34,991 nucleotides of DNA from Saprospiraceae bacterium. GTDB lineage: Bacteria > Bacteroidota > Bacteroidia > Chitinophagales > Saprospiraceae. Position 1 is the stretch's first letter; each line of letters begins with the position of its first letter. The notes under the pieces are model-generated. The model was not told the DNA's origin and ran no database searches. It saw only the letters and a list, made by a program, of their open reading frames with translations. Location of the stretch: NCBI GenBank assembly GCA_020846655.1, contig JADLDL010000245.1:1-34991 (forward strand), written 5' to 3'. Made by a program: the position numbers and the translations under genes. This document shows positions 6,883 to 15,123 of this stretch, one piece after another.

Positions 6883-9383
6883 TTCCCGCTTCGCGTGCGC
6901 AATTCTGCCAGGAAACGGTCCAGTTCCATCACGTCGTAGTACAGCACTTCGCGGGGTTTGGAGCCTTCGGCAGGGCCCACGATGCCGAGGCCTTCGAGTT
7001 GGTCCATGATGCGACCGGCGCGGTTGTAGCCCAGTTTGAGGCGGCGCTGGATCATGCTGGTGGAGCCGTGTTGGGTTTCTACGACCAGTCGGGCGGCGTC
7101 GTCGAGCATGTCGTCGAGGTCGGCCAGGCGCACTTCTTTGGCGCTGCTGCCGGGGTCGTCGCTGTGGAACTCGGGCAGGAAGAACGGATCGGGGAAGCCG
7201 GTTTGGTTGGCAATAAAATCGATGACGCGTTCCACTTCGGGGGTATCCACGAAGGCCGATTGCAGGCGAATGACATCGCCACCCACCGAGAGCAGCATAT
7301 CGCCTTTGCCTGTCAGTTGTTCGGCGCCGCCGGCGTCGAGGATGGTACGGCTGTCTACTTTCGACACGACTTTGTACGCGATCCGCGCCGGGAAGTTGGC
7401 TTTGATCACCCCGGTGATGATGTTGACCGAGGGGCGCTGCGTGGCGATAATCAGGTGAATGCCCACGGCGCGGGAGAGCTGCGCCAGACGGCCGATCGGG
7501 AGCTCTACTTCTTTGCCGGCGGTCATGATGAGGTCGGCAAATTCGTCAATGACCAGCACGATATAGGGCATAAAACTGTGGCCTTTGAGCGGGCTGAGGC
7601 GGCGGGCCACAAATTTGTCGTTGTATTCGGAGATGTTGCGCACTTCGGCCTTTTTCAGCATGTCGTAGCGCGTTTCCATCTCGATGATGAGCGAGTTCAG
7701 GGTTTGCACCACCTTGGAGGTATCGGTCACGATGGGCTCCACCTGGTCGGGCAAAAAGCCCAGGAAGTGATTTTCCAGGCGGGCGTAGGGGAATAATTCC
7801 ACCTTTTTGGGGTCGATCAGGATGAGTTTGACCTGCGAGGGATGTTTTTTGTACAACAGCGACATCACCACCACGTTGATCCCCACGGATTTGCCCTGCC
7901 CGGTGGCGCCGGCAATGAGCAAGTGCGGCATTTTGGCCAAATCGGCCACAAACACCTCGTTTTGGATGTTTTTGCCCAGGGCGATGGGCAGTTCCATTTT
8001 GGCGCGCTTGAAGCGGTCGTCCATGAGCGTCTCGCGCATGCCTACCGTTTGGCGCTTTTTGTTGGGCACCTCGATCCCGATGGTGCCTTTGCCCGGGATG
8101 GGCGCAATGATCCGGATGCCCAGAGCCGAGAGGTTGAGGGCGATGTCGTCTTCCAGGTTTTTGATTTTCGAGATCCGGATACCGCGGGCGGGCACGATTT
8201 CGTAGAGCGTGACCGTTGGGCCGATGGTGGCCTTGATTTTTTCGATATCGATCTTGAAATTCATCAGGGTGTGGAGGATCTGATTTTTGTTGGCCTCCAG
8301 TTCTTCCCGGTCAATTTCCAGGTTGGTGTTGTCGTATTCGTGCAGCAGTTGCAGGTGCGGGTACTCGTAGTGCGAGAGTTCGAGTGTGGGGTCGTAGGGC
8401 TCGCTGAGGTTGGGGCTATCGGCCTGAATGGCTTCCACCGGGGGTTTGTAAGCGTTGGCCTCTTCGGGCATGACCGGCGCCGGCGGAGCGGGGGGCAGGC
8501 TGATTTCCAGTTCGGTATCCTCGGCGGGCGCGGCGGATTTTTTGGCCGGCTTGTCGTCGGCAAACAAGGCGCTGCGTTTGGAGAGGTCAAACGAGAGTTG
8601 GTCGCCGGTGGCCAGGGCCTCGGCTTCGGTGGCCGCCGCTGCGGGGGCTTCTGCCGGGCTGCTGAGCAGGTCTTTGGCGTTGGTCCAGAGGGGCGGCAGG
8701 CCTTCGGTGTTTTCTTCTTTTTTCCGAACGGGCGCCGGGATCGCGGCGGCGCGGCGGCGTTTGCCGTAGGTGCCGTTGCGGAGGTCGCGCCAGGCTTGCT
8801 GGGTCTCAAACCAGAGTTTGCGCCAGGTAAATTCGGTGAGGTCGGGGTTGTTGTTCCACACAAACACGGCCACCAGGCTAAACACCAGCAAGGCCAGCGT
8901 GCCGGGGATGCCCAGGAATTTTTGAATCCACTCGCTCACCGCTTGTCCGAACACGCCACCGACGGGAAAGTCGAGGGTTTGCAAAAAAAACGAGGACACG
9001 ATGGACACGATCACCATCCAGACGACGGCGCGTTGCAGCGTGGCGGAGAGGTAGCCTGCGGGCACCCGGCGCACCATAGCCAGGCCGTATTGGTAGAGCA
9101 GGTAGACGAAGCCGAAAGAGGCGATGCCAAAACCCCAGTAGATGATGCTATCGGCCAGGAAGGCGCCGAGGCGGCCCAGCCAGTTGTCGACCTCCACATC
9201 GCCCAGAAACATTTCCCAGGAGAACCGAAACACGATGTCGTGGTCGTTTTCCCAGGTAAAAAAGTAGGAGGTGAAGGCGACGAGAAAATAGAATGCCAGG
9301 AAGAGCAGGAACATCCCGAAAAGTTTCGAGAGCCGCTCATCGTCAAAGCCTATGCTTAATTGTCCGCGTTTGCTCTTGGTCAT
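6879..9383 (-). CDS. ftsK: DNA translocase FtsK
   Basis: An ATP-driven motor that clears chromosome DNA through the division septum and activates XerCD at dif. From the ATG at 9383 it is 834 aa. The N-terminal part (about 25-190) holds hydrophobic segments typical of the FtsK 4TM domain. A Pro/Ala-rich linker follows (about 200-330). The motor domain has Walker A GATGQGKSV near residue 490 and Walker B LVIDEFADL near 610, with TQRPSVNIITG downstream. The C-terminal gamma winged helix (HGSTSMIQRRLKLGYNRAGR) is present. An upstream TTG at 9404 is less likely because the ATG gives MTKSKRG and a promoter leader of fitting length. It has its own promoter at 9436-9443. Confidence 0.96.
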   Translation of the reverse strand: MTKSKRGQLSIGFDDERLSKLFGMFLLFLAFYFLVAFTSYFFTWENDHDIVFRFSWEMFLGDVEVDNWLGRLGAFLADSIIYWGFGIASFGFVYLLYQYGLAMVRRVPAGYLSATLQRAVVWMVIVSIVSSFFLQTLDFPVGGVFGQAVSEWIQKFLGIPGTLALLVFSLVAVFVWNNNPDLTEFTWRKLWFETQQAWRDLRNGTYGKRRRAAAIPAPVRKKEENTEGLPPLWTNAKDLLSSPAEAPAAAATEAEALATGDQLSFDLSKRSALFADDKPAKKSAAPAEDTELEISLPPAPPAPVMPEEANAYKPPVEAIQADSPNLSEPYDPTLELSHYEYPHLQLLHEYDNTNLEIDREELEANKNQILHTLMNFKIDIEKIKATIGPTVTLYEIVPARGIRISKIKNLEDDIALNLSALGIRIIAPIPGKGTIGIEVPNKKRQTVGMRETLMDDRFKRAKMELPIALGKNIQNEVFVADLAKMPHLLIAGATGQGKSVGINVVVMSLLYKKHPSQVKLILIDPKKVELFPYARLENHFLGFLPDQVEPIVTDTSKVVQTLNSLIIEMETRYDMLKKAEVRNISEYNDKFVARRLSPLKGHSFMPYIVLVIDEFADLIMTAGKEVELPIGRLAQLSRAVGIHLIIATQRPSVNIITGVIKANFPARIAYKVVSKVDSRTILDAGGAEQLTGKGDMLLSVGGDVIRLQSAFVDTPEVERVIDFIANQTGFPDPFFLPEFHSDDPGSSAKEVRLADLDDMLDDAARLVVETQHGSTSMIQRRLKLGYNRAGRIMDQLEGLGIVGPAEGSKPREVLYYDVMELDRFLAELRTRSGK

Positions 9384-9391
9384 ATATGTAG

Positions 9392-9410
9392 GGCGAATTT
9401 TCAATTCGCC
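9392..9410 (-). other. Small hairpin in the ftsK leader
   Basis: GGCGAATT (9392-9399) and AATTCGCC (9403-9410) form a perfect 8-bp stem with a 3-base loop. It ends 8 bases before the ftsK ATG (9383), where it could affect translation initiation. Function is not shown by sequence alone. Confidence 0.5.
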
Positions 9411-9435
9411 TTGTCAAAAAGGGGAAGGTTCTGCG

Positions 9436-9443
9436 CAAAAGTA
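9436..9443 (-). promoter_or_regulatory. Probable -7 box for ftsK
   Basis: The minus strand reads TACTTTTG, an exact TAnnTTTG match. Predicted transcription starts near 9429, with a leader of about 46 nt. A TTTG lies upstream at only 12-bp spacing, so the -33 box is uncertain. It suggests ftsK can be transcribed independently of the Fic gene. Confidence 0.5.
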
Positions 9444-9502
9444 AGGGGATACGGGCAAATGCCGGTGATTTTGTGGAAAACTCATCCGGGTATGCGACGC
9501 CA

Positions 9503-11053
9503 TTAAAATTCACTGGCAATCTGTGCAAGAACAGCTGTCAGTGTGTCCTCCAGATATCGTCGAATATTGGCTTCTTTTCCGGCTCCGTTTGTGTAAGCCG
9601 AAACCACATGCGGCGGAATGCCCAGCGGTAAAACGATGTTGGGAGTATCTTCTTCATGTTCCCCCTTGTGTTCTAAAAAAACGCCTATTGCCAATGCGCC
9701 ATCTTCATACCCAAAGTGGTGAATGGTAAAACCTATGTGGTATTTTTTCTCCGCAGAAAAGTCAAACCCAAGAATCAACCACGCTTTAGGCAAATTCCGG
9801 TTGAAGAAGTAGTTATGCTTTTGCGCATAGGTAATAATTTGGTTGAAATAAAAATCTTGGCGTGGCCGCTGTGTGGGTTGGAACACCTCTCTATCGTCAA
9901 ACGAACATTTTTTGAGGTAAATGCCCGCATCTTTCCCGTATTTCTTTTTCAGGTTTTGTTCTACTTCTTGCAAATAGGTATGACAAACAGAGAATATCTT
10001 CCTTCTCCCAATGGATAGTTGTTCTTCTTTTTGTTGCAGAATACTCTGTTTATGTTCCCGAATTTTCTCTAACAACGCATTTTGAACAACCTCAAAAGAG
10101 GATGTCGGAGAAACCTCCTGCACATTTAGCGCTTCCTGAATATTTCTTTTTTGTATTTCCCCAAGATAGTTTACAAATGGTTGAACATCTCCGGCATCTG
10201 CCTTTTCAAGTGCCTCGATGTACCTGGATTTAGCCTCTTCCCGAAGTACTGTCAAAGGGAAAAAACCCTCTTTGACCAAAATAAGACTGGCAAGGAGGCG
10301 CACCACCCGGCCGTTTCCATCTTGAAAAGGATGAATGGCAGTGAAAGCGTGGTGTACCCAGGCTGCTACAATTAGTGGATGAACGCCTTCTTCTCTGAGT
10401 TGGTTGAAAATGGCGATAAGATTGTCCATTTCAGCATCAACATGATCCGGAGGGCAATAGTAAATCTTGACGCCATCGGGCCGTGTTGGGTTATTCTCCG
10501 TTTTTTTAAACTCCCCTTTTAGTAACCTGATTTTCAACTTCCGGCCTTCTGCATCCCGTCCTTCCGCAGTATCCTGATGTCGGGTGACCAGTTGATGCAG
10601 TTGCTTGATCATAGAAACTGAAAACGGGCGATCCTCCTTGATAATATCAAATACCCAATTTACAGCTTCCAGATGATCATTTAGATGTTGCATCAGCGTC
10701 TTGGGGTCTATGTTCGTATCATTATGGCTTAGCAAAGAACCCTTAAATCCTTCCTGGACAAATATTTCGGTCATCCCCGTACTCAAATCATACATCCTTT
10801 CGACGATCCCCGTTTCAATGGCGTGTCGCCGTTTTAATTGCTCCATAAACTCTTTGAACTCAACAGAACTCCCCTGCAATTTTTGACGCCGTATGAACCA
10901 CGATTCAGCAATATCATCTAAAACGGAGGTATCGCAATTCCGCCAGTTTGCAGTAAATGCAATATGCTTCCAGATGCGGAGCTCTTTTGATGCTTCGCCT
11001 TCTGCCGCAACGGATGCCGTGGGGTCTGGAGTGAAATCATCCTGGTCTTGCAT
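9503..11053 (-). CDS. Fic-family protein (probable AMP-transferase)
   Basis: A 516-aa protein with an intact Fic active-site motif HPFQDGNGR (about residues 239-247; consensus HPFxDGNGR), which binds the nucleotide and transfers AMP or a related group to a target hydroxyl. Residues just before it (VAAWVHHAFTAI) also fit. The N-terminal helical region contains AIETGIVERMYDLSTG, in the place where many Fic proteins hold an inhibitory helix, but I see no clean (S/T)xxxE(G/N) motif. The C-terminal ~200 residues are of unknown fold. The gene starts 33 bp after the ileS stop. Its DNA is clearly AT-richer than ileS and ftsK around it, which suggests recent acquisition. The substrate is unknown, and no small antitoxin gene is adjacent. 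Confidence 0.88.
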   Translation of the reverse strand: MQDQDDFTPDPTASVAAEGEASKELRIWKHIAFTANWRNCDTSVLDDIAESWFIRRQKLQGSSVEFKEFMEQLKRRHAIETGIVERMYDLSTGMTEIFVQEGFKGSLLSHNDTNIDPKTLMQHLNDHLEAVNWVFDIIKEDRPFSVSMIKQLHQLVTRHQDTAEGRDAEGRKLKIRLLKGEFKKTENNPTRPDGVKIYYCPPDHVDAEMDNLIAIFNQLREEGVHPLIVAAWVHHAFTAIHPFQDGNGRVVRLLASLILVKEGFFPLTVLREEAKSRYIEALEKADAGDVQPFVNYLGEIQKRNIQEALNVQEVSPTSSFEVVQNALLEKIREHKQSILQQKEEQLSIGRRKIFSVCHTYLQEVEQNLKKKYGKDAGIYLKKCSFDDREVFQPTQRPRQDFYFNQIITYAQKHNYFFNRNLPKAWLILGFDFSAEKKYHIGFTIHHFGYEDGALAIGVFLEHKGEHEEDTPNIVLPLGIPPHVVSAYTNGAGKEANIRRYLEDTLTAVLAQIASEF

Positions 11054-11086
11054 CTATGAAATTGTTTTGGTGAAATCAATAGGTTT

Positions 11087-14000
11087 TCACATCACCACCA
11101 CCTCGATCCCCAGACTAATCTCGTCGTTCAAGTCCACTTTTTCGCCGGCCATTGTATCAGCCAACACCAGGTCGGTGGCCAGGGTTTCGCCCTTGATGTA
11201 CTCGCGAAACTGAGCCACGGCCGGCAAAATAGCCGGGTGTTTTTCCAGGGTGATGACCACGCGGTCGGTGACACTGAAATCCTGTTCCTTGCGGATGTTC
11301 TGGATGCGGTTCACCAGGTCACGGGCCAGGCCTTCGGCCAACAGTTCGTCGCTCAGGTGCACGTCGAGGGCTACCGTGAGTGCGCCGTCGGAAGCCGTTT
11401 TCCAGCCCGGCAGGTCTTCCGTGGTCACGATCAGATCCTCCGGCGTGAGCGTGTAGTCCGTGCCGTTGAGGTGGAGCGCCAGCGCTCCGCTTTGTTCCAG
11501 GGCGGCAATTTGTGCGTTGTCAAAGGTTGCAATTTGTGCGGCGGCGTCTTTCATGTCCTTGCCGAGTTTGGCGCCCAGGGTTTTGAAATTGGCCTTGGCT
11601 GATTTGATGAGCAGCCCGCTCGCATCGGTGATGTATTCCAGTTCTTTCACGTTGATCTCAGCGAGAATCAGCGCTTTTACCGCTTCCACTTCCGCCTGAA
11701 AAGAGGCGTCGAGCACCGGTAGCAGCAGTTTTTGCAGCGGCAGGCGCACGCGGATTTTTTCCTTTTTCCGGATGCTGAGCGCCAGCGAACAGATGCGCTG
11801 CGCGTAGTCCATGCGTTTTTCCAAGGCCTTGTCCACCTTTGCGGGGTCGGGCTTCGTAAGGTCGGTGAGGTGCACAGAATCGTGGCGCAGCGGCGTGTTG
11901 TTGGCTTTGGCGGTGTCCTTGATCGGGGCCGTCAGGTTGCGGTAGAGCCAGTCGGAGAAAAACGGCGCGACGGGGGCGGAGAGCTGGCCCACCACCATCA
12001 AGCACTCAAAAAGCGTTTCGTAGGCCGATTGCTTGTCTTGGCCTAACCCCACCCCCGGCCCCTCCCCCCCAGGGAGGGGAGAAGATTTCCAGAAGCGGCG
12101 GCGGCTCAGGCGCACGAACCAGTTGGACAAATGCTCGTCGACAAATTCCTCAATCGCCCGGCAAGCCTTGGTGGGCTCGTAGTCGTCGAAGGCTTCGTGT
12201 ACTTCGGCGACGAGGCTGTAGAGTTTGGAAATGACCCAGCGGTCCAGTTCGGGGCGGCGCTCGTAGGGTAGTACCTTGGACTCGTTCATCCGGAAGCCGT
12301 CGAGGTTGGCGTAGAGGGCGAAGAAGTTGTAGGTATTGAAGAGCGTCCCGAAAAATTTGTTCCGGCTTTCCACGATCCCGGCGGCGTCAAACTTGAGGTT
12401 TTCCCAGGGCGCGGCGTTGCTGATCATGTACCAGCGGGTGGCATCGGCGCCGTGGGTGTCGAGGGTTTCGAAGGGATCAACAGCGTTGCCCAGGCGTTTG
12501 GACATCTTGTTGCCGTTTTTATCGAGCACCAGGCCGTTGGACACCACGTTTTTGTAGGCCACCGAATCGAAACACATGACGGCGATGGCGTGCAGGGTGT
12601 AAAACCAGCCCCGGGTTTGGTCGACGCCCTCGGCGATAAAATCGGCCGGGTAGTTGCGTTTCCACTGCTCCTGGTTTTCGAAGGGGTAGTGCCATTGGGC
12701 ATAGGGCATGGCGCCGGAGTCGAACCACACGTCGATGAGGTCGGCTTCGCGCTGCATCGGCCGGCCGCTGGGCGATACAAGTACAATGCGGTCGATGTAC
12801 GGGCGGTGGAGGTCAACCCCACCCCCAGCCCCTCCCCCCAGGGGGAGGGGGGCCTCTTTGTGGCTTACGGTTTGTTTTCGTTGAGCGATAGCCAATTTGA
12901 TGTCGTCGAGTACTTTTTGAGTACGGTTCAGGACATCGGAATTACTGAAGCGAATGACTTCAAATCCTGCGAGGTTCAACAACTCCGTTCGCAGTGCATC
13001 ATATTCAGGTTGCACATCGTGGATGGAGCCATCTACTTCGATCACGAGGCGTAGTTCCAGGCTCACAAAATCGGCTATGTACTCCTCAATTGTATGTTGC
13101 CTTCTGAATTTGACATCCTCTATTTTTTTGTCGCGTAAGGCTTCCCACAAAACAGCCTCGGCCTCCGTAGGATTTTTCCGATTTGCTTGAGCAAATTCTT
13201 TTAAATACTTCCATCGTTCGGCGTCTGTTTTATAGACCCTGCGGGAATAGCCCGTCGCGGCGATTGACCCCACCCCCAGCCCCTCCCCAGGAGGGGAGGG
13301 GAGCATTGGAGTCGCTGGTGCGACTCCCCTCCCCCCCAGGGGAGGGGCCGGGGGTGGGGTCAACGGATTTTCCGCCATCAACCCTGCCGCTACGGCCTTG
13401 TCCACCTCCCGGCTCAGGTCTGCCACCGAGGCGATACAAATTTCCTCCTCGCCATCTTCTGTACGCCAGATAGGCAGCGGTATGCCCCAAAACCGCGAGC
13501 GGCTGAGGTTCCAGTCTTGCAGGTTTTCCAGCCACACGCCGAAACGGCCGGTGCCGGTGGAAGCCGGTTTCCAGTTGATGGTTTTGTTCAGTTCGGCCAT
13601 GCGCTCTTTGGCTGCCGAGGCGCGGATAAACCACGAATCCATCGGGTAGTAGAGCACCGGCTTGTCAGTCCGCCAGCAGTGGGGGTAGTTGTGTTTGTAT
13701 TTTTCAATTTTAAACGCCTTGTTGTCGTCCTTGAGTTTCAGGGCGATCAGCAGGTCAGTGGGTTTGAATTCTTTGTCTTGCTGTACTTCCACGGAATAGT
13801 ACTCGGCTTTGACGTAGCGGCCGGCAAAGTCCGTGACTTCGGGCAGGAAACGACCCTGCTTGTCGACCAGCGGGAAGGGTTGCCGGGGGTCTTTTTCGTT
13901 GGGTGCGCCGATCATGGGCACCCCATGCTCGCGGGCGGCGCGCATGTCGTCGGCGCCGAAGTAGGGCGCCGTGTGTACCACTCCGGTGCCGTCTTCGGTG

Positions 14001-15055
14001 GTAACCCAATCGCCGGGGATGACGCGGAAGCCCTGCTCTTCGAGTTCGGGCGAGCTAACGTAGGGCAGTAGTTGTTCAAAATGCAGGCCCACCAACTGGC
14101 TGCCGCTAAGGGTTTGCTCCACCCGGAAGGGGATATTTTTATCGCCCGGCTGGTAAGCCTCGAAGGGCAATTCGGCGTTTTCCGAAGGAAAATAGGCCGG
14201 CACGCGCTCTTGCGCGAGGATCAGGCTAACCGGCGCACCGGTGTAGGGACTGAAGGTGCGGACTTTTGCGTAGCGGATGTTGGGGCCCACGGTGAGCGCC
14301 ACGTTGCTGGGCAGGGTCCAGGGCGTGGTGGTCCAGGCGAGGATGCGCAGGTCTTCTCCGGGCTGCTCGAACAAAAACGCGGAGGCCGCCTCGTGTTTCA
14401 CCTTGAACATGGCCACCACCGAAATATCCGTCACCTCGCGGTAGCAACCGGGCTGGTTGAGTTCGTGGGTGCTGAGGCCGGTGCCGGCGGCCGGGCTGTA
14501 GGGTTGGATGGTGAAACCTTTGTAGAGGTAGGATTCGCCGGCTGCGGTTTTTTTGTCGTACAACTGCCGCAGGAGCCACCAGCAGGATTCGATGTAGTCG
14601 TTTTCAAAGGTGATGTAGGGCTTCTCCAGGTCGACCCAATAGCCCATTTTGCGGGTGAGTTCGTCCCACAGGTCTTTGTAGCGCATCACCGTGGCGCGGC
14701 AGGCAGCGTTATATTCCTCGACCGTTATTTTTTTGCCGATATCCTCTTTCGTGATGCCCAGTTCTTTTTCCACGCTCAGTTCGATGGGCAGGCCGTGGGT
14801 ATCCCAGCCGCCTTTGCGTTCCACGCGGTGCCCCTTGAGGGTTTGATAGCGGCCGAAAATATCTTTCACGGCGCGGGCCATCACGTGGTGGATGCCGGGC
14901 TGGCCGTTGGCCGAGGGCGGGCCTTCGTAAAACACAAAGGAGTGGGCCGGGTCGCGTTGCTCAACGGATCGTTCAAATATCTTTTCATCTGCCCAAAATT
15001 GCAGGATTTCAGCATCGATGGCGGGCAGGTTCAGGTGTTTGAATTCGCGGTACAT
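11087..15055 (-). CDS. ileS: Isoleucyl-tRNA synthetase with in-frame DUF559 nuclease insertion
   Basis: Charges tRNA-Ile with isoleucine and edits mischarged Val. Class I motifs are present: the HIGH variant GIHHVM at residues 54-59, WFDSG near 776, and NKMSKRLGNAVDP near 850. The editing region (TTPWTLPSN) and the anticodon-binding C-terminus are also present. At 1322 aa it is about 180 aa longer than relatives. The excess is residues ~565-746, between AENPL and DLHRPYID, a point where relatives carry only a short loop. It encodes Pro/Gly-rich peptides flanking a DUF559 endonuclease domain. A second extra peptide (about 990-1004, SSPLPGGEGPGVGLG) derives from another copy of the same DNA repeat. 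The frame stays open across both and the enzyme is essential, so it is presumably functional. An octamer repeat lies directly upstream of the ATG. Confidence 0.95.
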   Translation of the reverse strand: MYREFKHLNLPAIDAEILQFWADEKIFERSVEQRDPAHSFVFYEGPPSANGQPGIHHVMARAVKDIFGRYQTLKGHRVERKGGWDTHGLPIELSVEKELGITKEDIGKKITVEEYNAACRATVMRYKDLWDELTRKMGYWVDLEKPYITFENDYIESCWWLLRQLYDKKTAAGESYLYKGFTIQPYSPAAGTGLSTHELNQPGCYREVTDISVVAMFKVKHEAASAFLFEQPGEDLRILAWTTTPWTLPSNVALTVGPNIRYAKVRTFSPYTGAPVSLILAQERVPAYFPSENAELPFEAYQPGDKNIPFRVEQTLSGSQLVGLHFEQLLPYVSSPELEEQGFRVIPGDWVTTEDGTGVVHTAPYFGADDMRAAREHGVPMIGAPNEKDPRQPFPLVDKQGRFLPEVTDFAGRYVKAEYYSVEVQQDKEFKPTDLLIALKLKDDNKAFKIEKYKHNYPHCWRTDKPVLYYPMDSWFIRASAAKERMAELNKTINWKPASTGTGRFGVWLENLQDWNLSRSRFWGIPLPIWRTEDGEEEICIASVADLSREVDKAVAAGLMAENPLTPPPAPPLGGRGVAPATPMLPSPPGEGLGVGSIAATGYSRRVYKTDAERWKYLKEFAQANRKNPTEAEAVLWEALRDKKIEDVKFRRQHTIEEYIADFVSLELRLVIEVDGSIHDVQPEYDALRTELLNLAGFEVIRFSNSDVLNRTQKVLDDIKLAIAQRKQTVSHKEAPLPLGGGAGGGVDLHRPYIDRIVLVSPSGRPMQREADLIDVWFDSGAMPYAQWHYPFENQEQWKRNYPADFIAEGVDQTRGWFYTLHAIAVMCFDSVAYKNVVSNGLVLDKNGNKMSKRLGNAVDPFETLDTHGADATRWYMISNAAPWENLKFDAAGIVESRNKFFGTLFNTYNFFALYANLDGFRMNESKVLPYERRPELDRWVISKLYSLVAEVHEAFDDYEPTKACRAIEEFVDEHLSNWFVRLSRRRFWKSSPLPGGEGPGVGLGQDKQSAYETLFECLMVVGQLSAPVAPFFSDWLYRNLTAPIKDTAKANNTPLRHDSVHLTDLTKPDPAKVDKALEKRMDYAQRICSLALSIRKKEKIRVRLPLQKLLLPVLDASFQAEVEAVKALILAEINVKELEYITDASGLLIKSAKANFKTLGAKLGKDMKDAAAQIATFDNAQIAALEQSGALALHLNGTDYTLTPEDLIVTTEDLPGWKTASDGALTVALDVHLSDELLAEGLARDLVNRIQNIRKEQDFSVTDRVVITLEKHPAILPAVAQFREYIKGETLATDLVLADTMAGEKVDLNDEISLGIEVVVM
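12046..12080. repeat. GC-rich palindromic repeat translated inside ileS (no cargo)
   Basis: The plus strand carries the core ACCCCACCCCCGGCCCC, then CTCCCC and AGGGAGGGG, which pair into a hairpin. It is translated in frame as a Pro/Gly-rich peptide in the anticodon-binding half of IleRS. It is the same family as the repeats that bound the DUF559 insertion 0.8-1.3 kb away. Confidence 0.85.
12816..12852. repeat. GC-rich palindromic repeat, left boundary of the DUF559 cassette
   Basis: ACCCCACCCCCAGCCCC followed by TCCCCCC-AGGGGGA-GGGGGG on the plus strand. It forms a hairpin and is translated on the minus strand as APLPLGGGAGGG. The core matches the copies at 12046, 13267 and 13326. Confidence 0.9.
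13267..13360. repeat. Head-to-head pair of GC-rich palindromic repeats, right boundary of the cassette
   Basis: Two copies lie face to face: 13267-13301 in plus orientation (ACCCCACCCCCAGCCCC...) and 13326-13360 in minus orientation (...GGCCGGGGGTGGGGT). Between them is a spacer that is itself palindromic in part (AGTCGC-TGGT-GCGACT). Both are translated in ileS as Pro/Gly-rich stretches (TPPPAPPLGGRG and PSPPGEGLGVG). Confidence 0.9.
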
Positions 15056-15060
15056 GCTAT

Positions 15061-15121
15061 GGTTGGGAAGGTTGGAAGGTTAGAGAGTTGGAGGGTTGGA
15101 GGGTTAGAGAGTTGGAGGGTT
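15061..15121 (+). repeat. GGTTRGAD octamer array (single arm) between SUKH-like gene and ileS
   Basis: About seven or eight units of GGTTGGAA/GGTTAGAG/AGTTGGAG fill nearly the whole 68-bp gap. It starts 3 bases after the SUKH-like TAA (15126-15124) and ends 5 bases before the ileS ATG (15055-15053). Unlike the arrays at 1 and 28132 it has only one arm. No promoter or ribosome site for ileS is visible in it. Confidence 0.9.
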
Positions 15122-15123
15122 TT

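Larger units (their letters stand above)
12812..13364 (-). mobile_element. DUF559 endonuclease cassette inserted in frame in ileS
   Basis: A ~550-bp block bounded by GC-rich palindromes interrupts ileS. Its coding core (about 13220-12870 on the minus strand) gives a DUF559 domain, the Vsr/PD-(D/E)XK-like nuclease family. Visible motifs are NPTEAEAVLWEALR, VKFRRQHTIEEYIADF, LVIEVDGSIHD, YDALRTELL and EVIRFSNSDVL. The acidic residues of IADF and IEVDG and the RRQH basic cluster match the family, so the nuclease looks intact. The block is slightly AT-richer than the synthetase. There is no intein or intron signature, so the domain is expected to be translated as part of IleRS. The exact insertion junctions cannot be fixed without an empty-site homologue. 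Confidence 0.75.

Noticed and set aside
7842-9359. Long open frame (505 codons) on the plus strand opposite ftsK
   Set aside because: It is a shadow of GC-rich codon use in ftsK; the product is low in recognisable motifs and has no start context.
12812-13364. Intein or intron in ileS
   Set aside because: No N-terminal Cys/Ser block, no His-Asn-(Cys/Ser/Thr) C-terminus, and no group I/II intron core; DUF559 alone does not splice.
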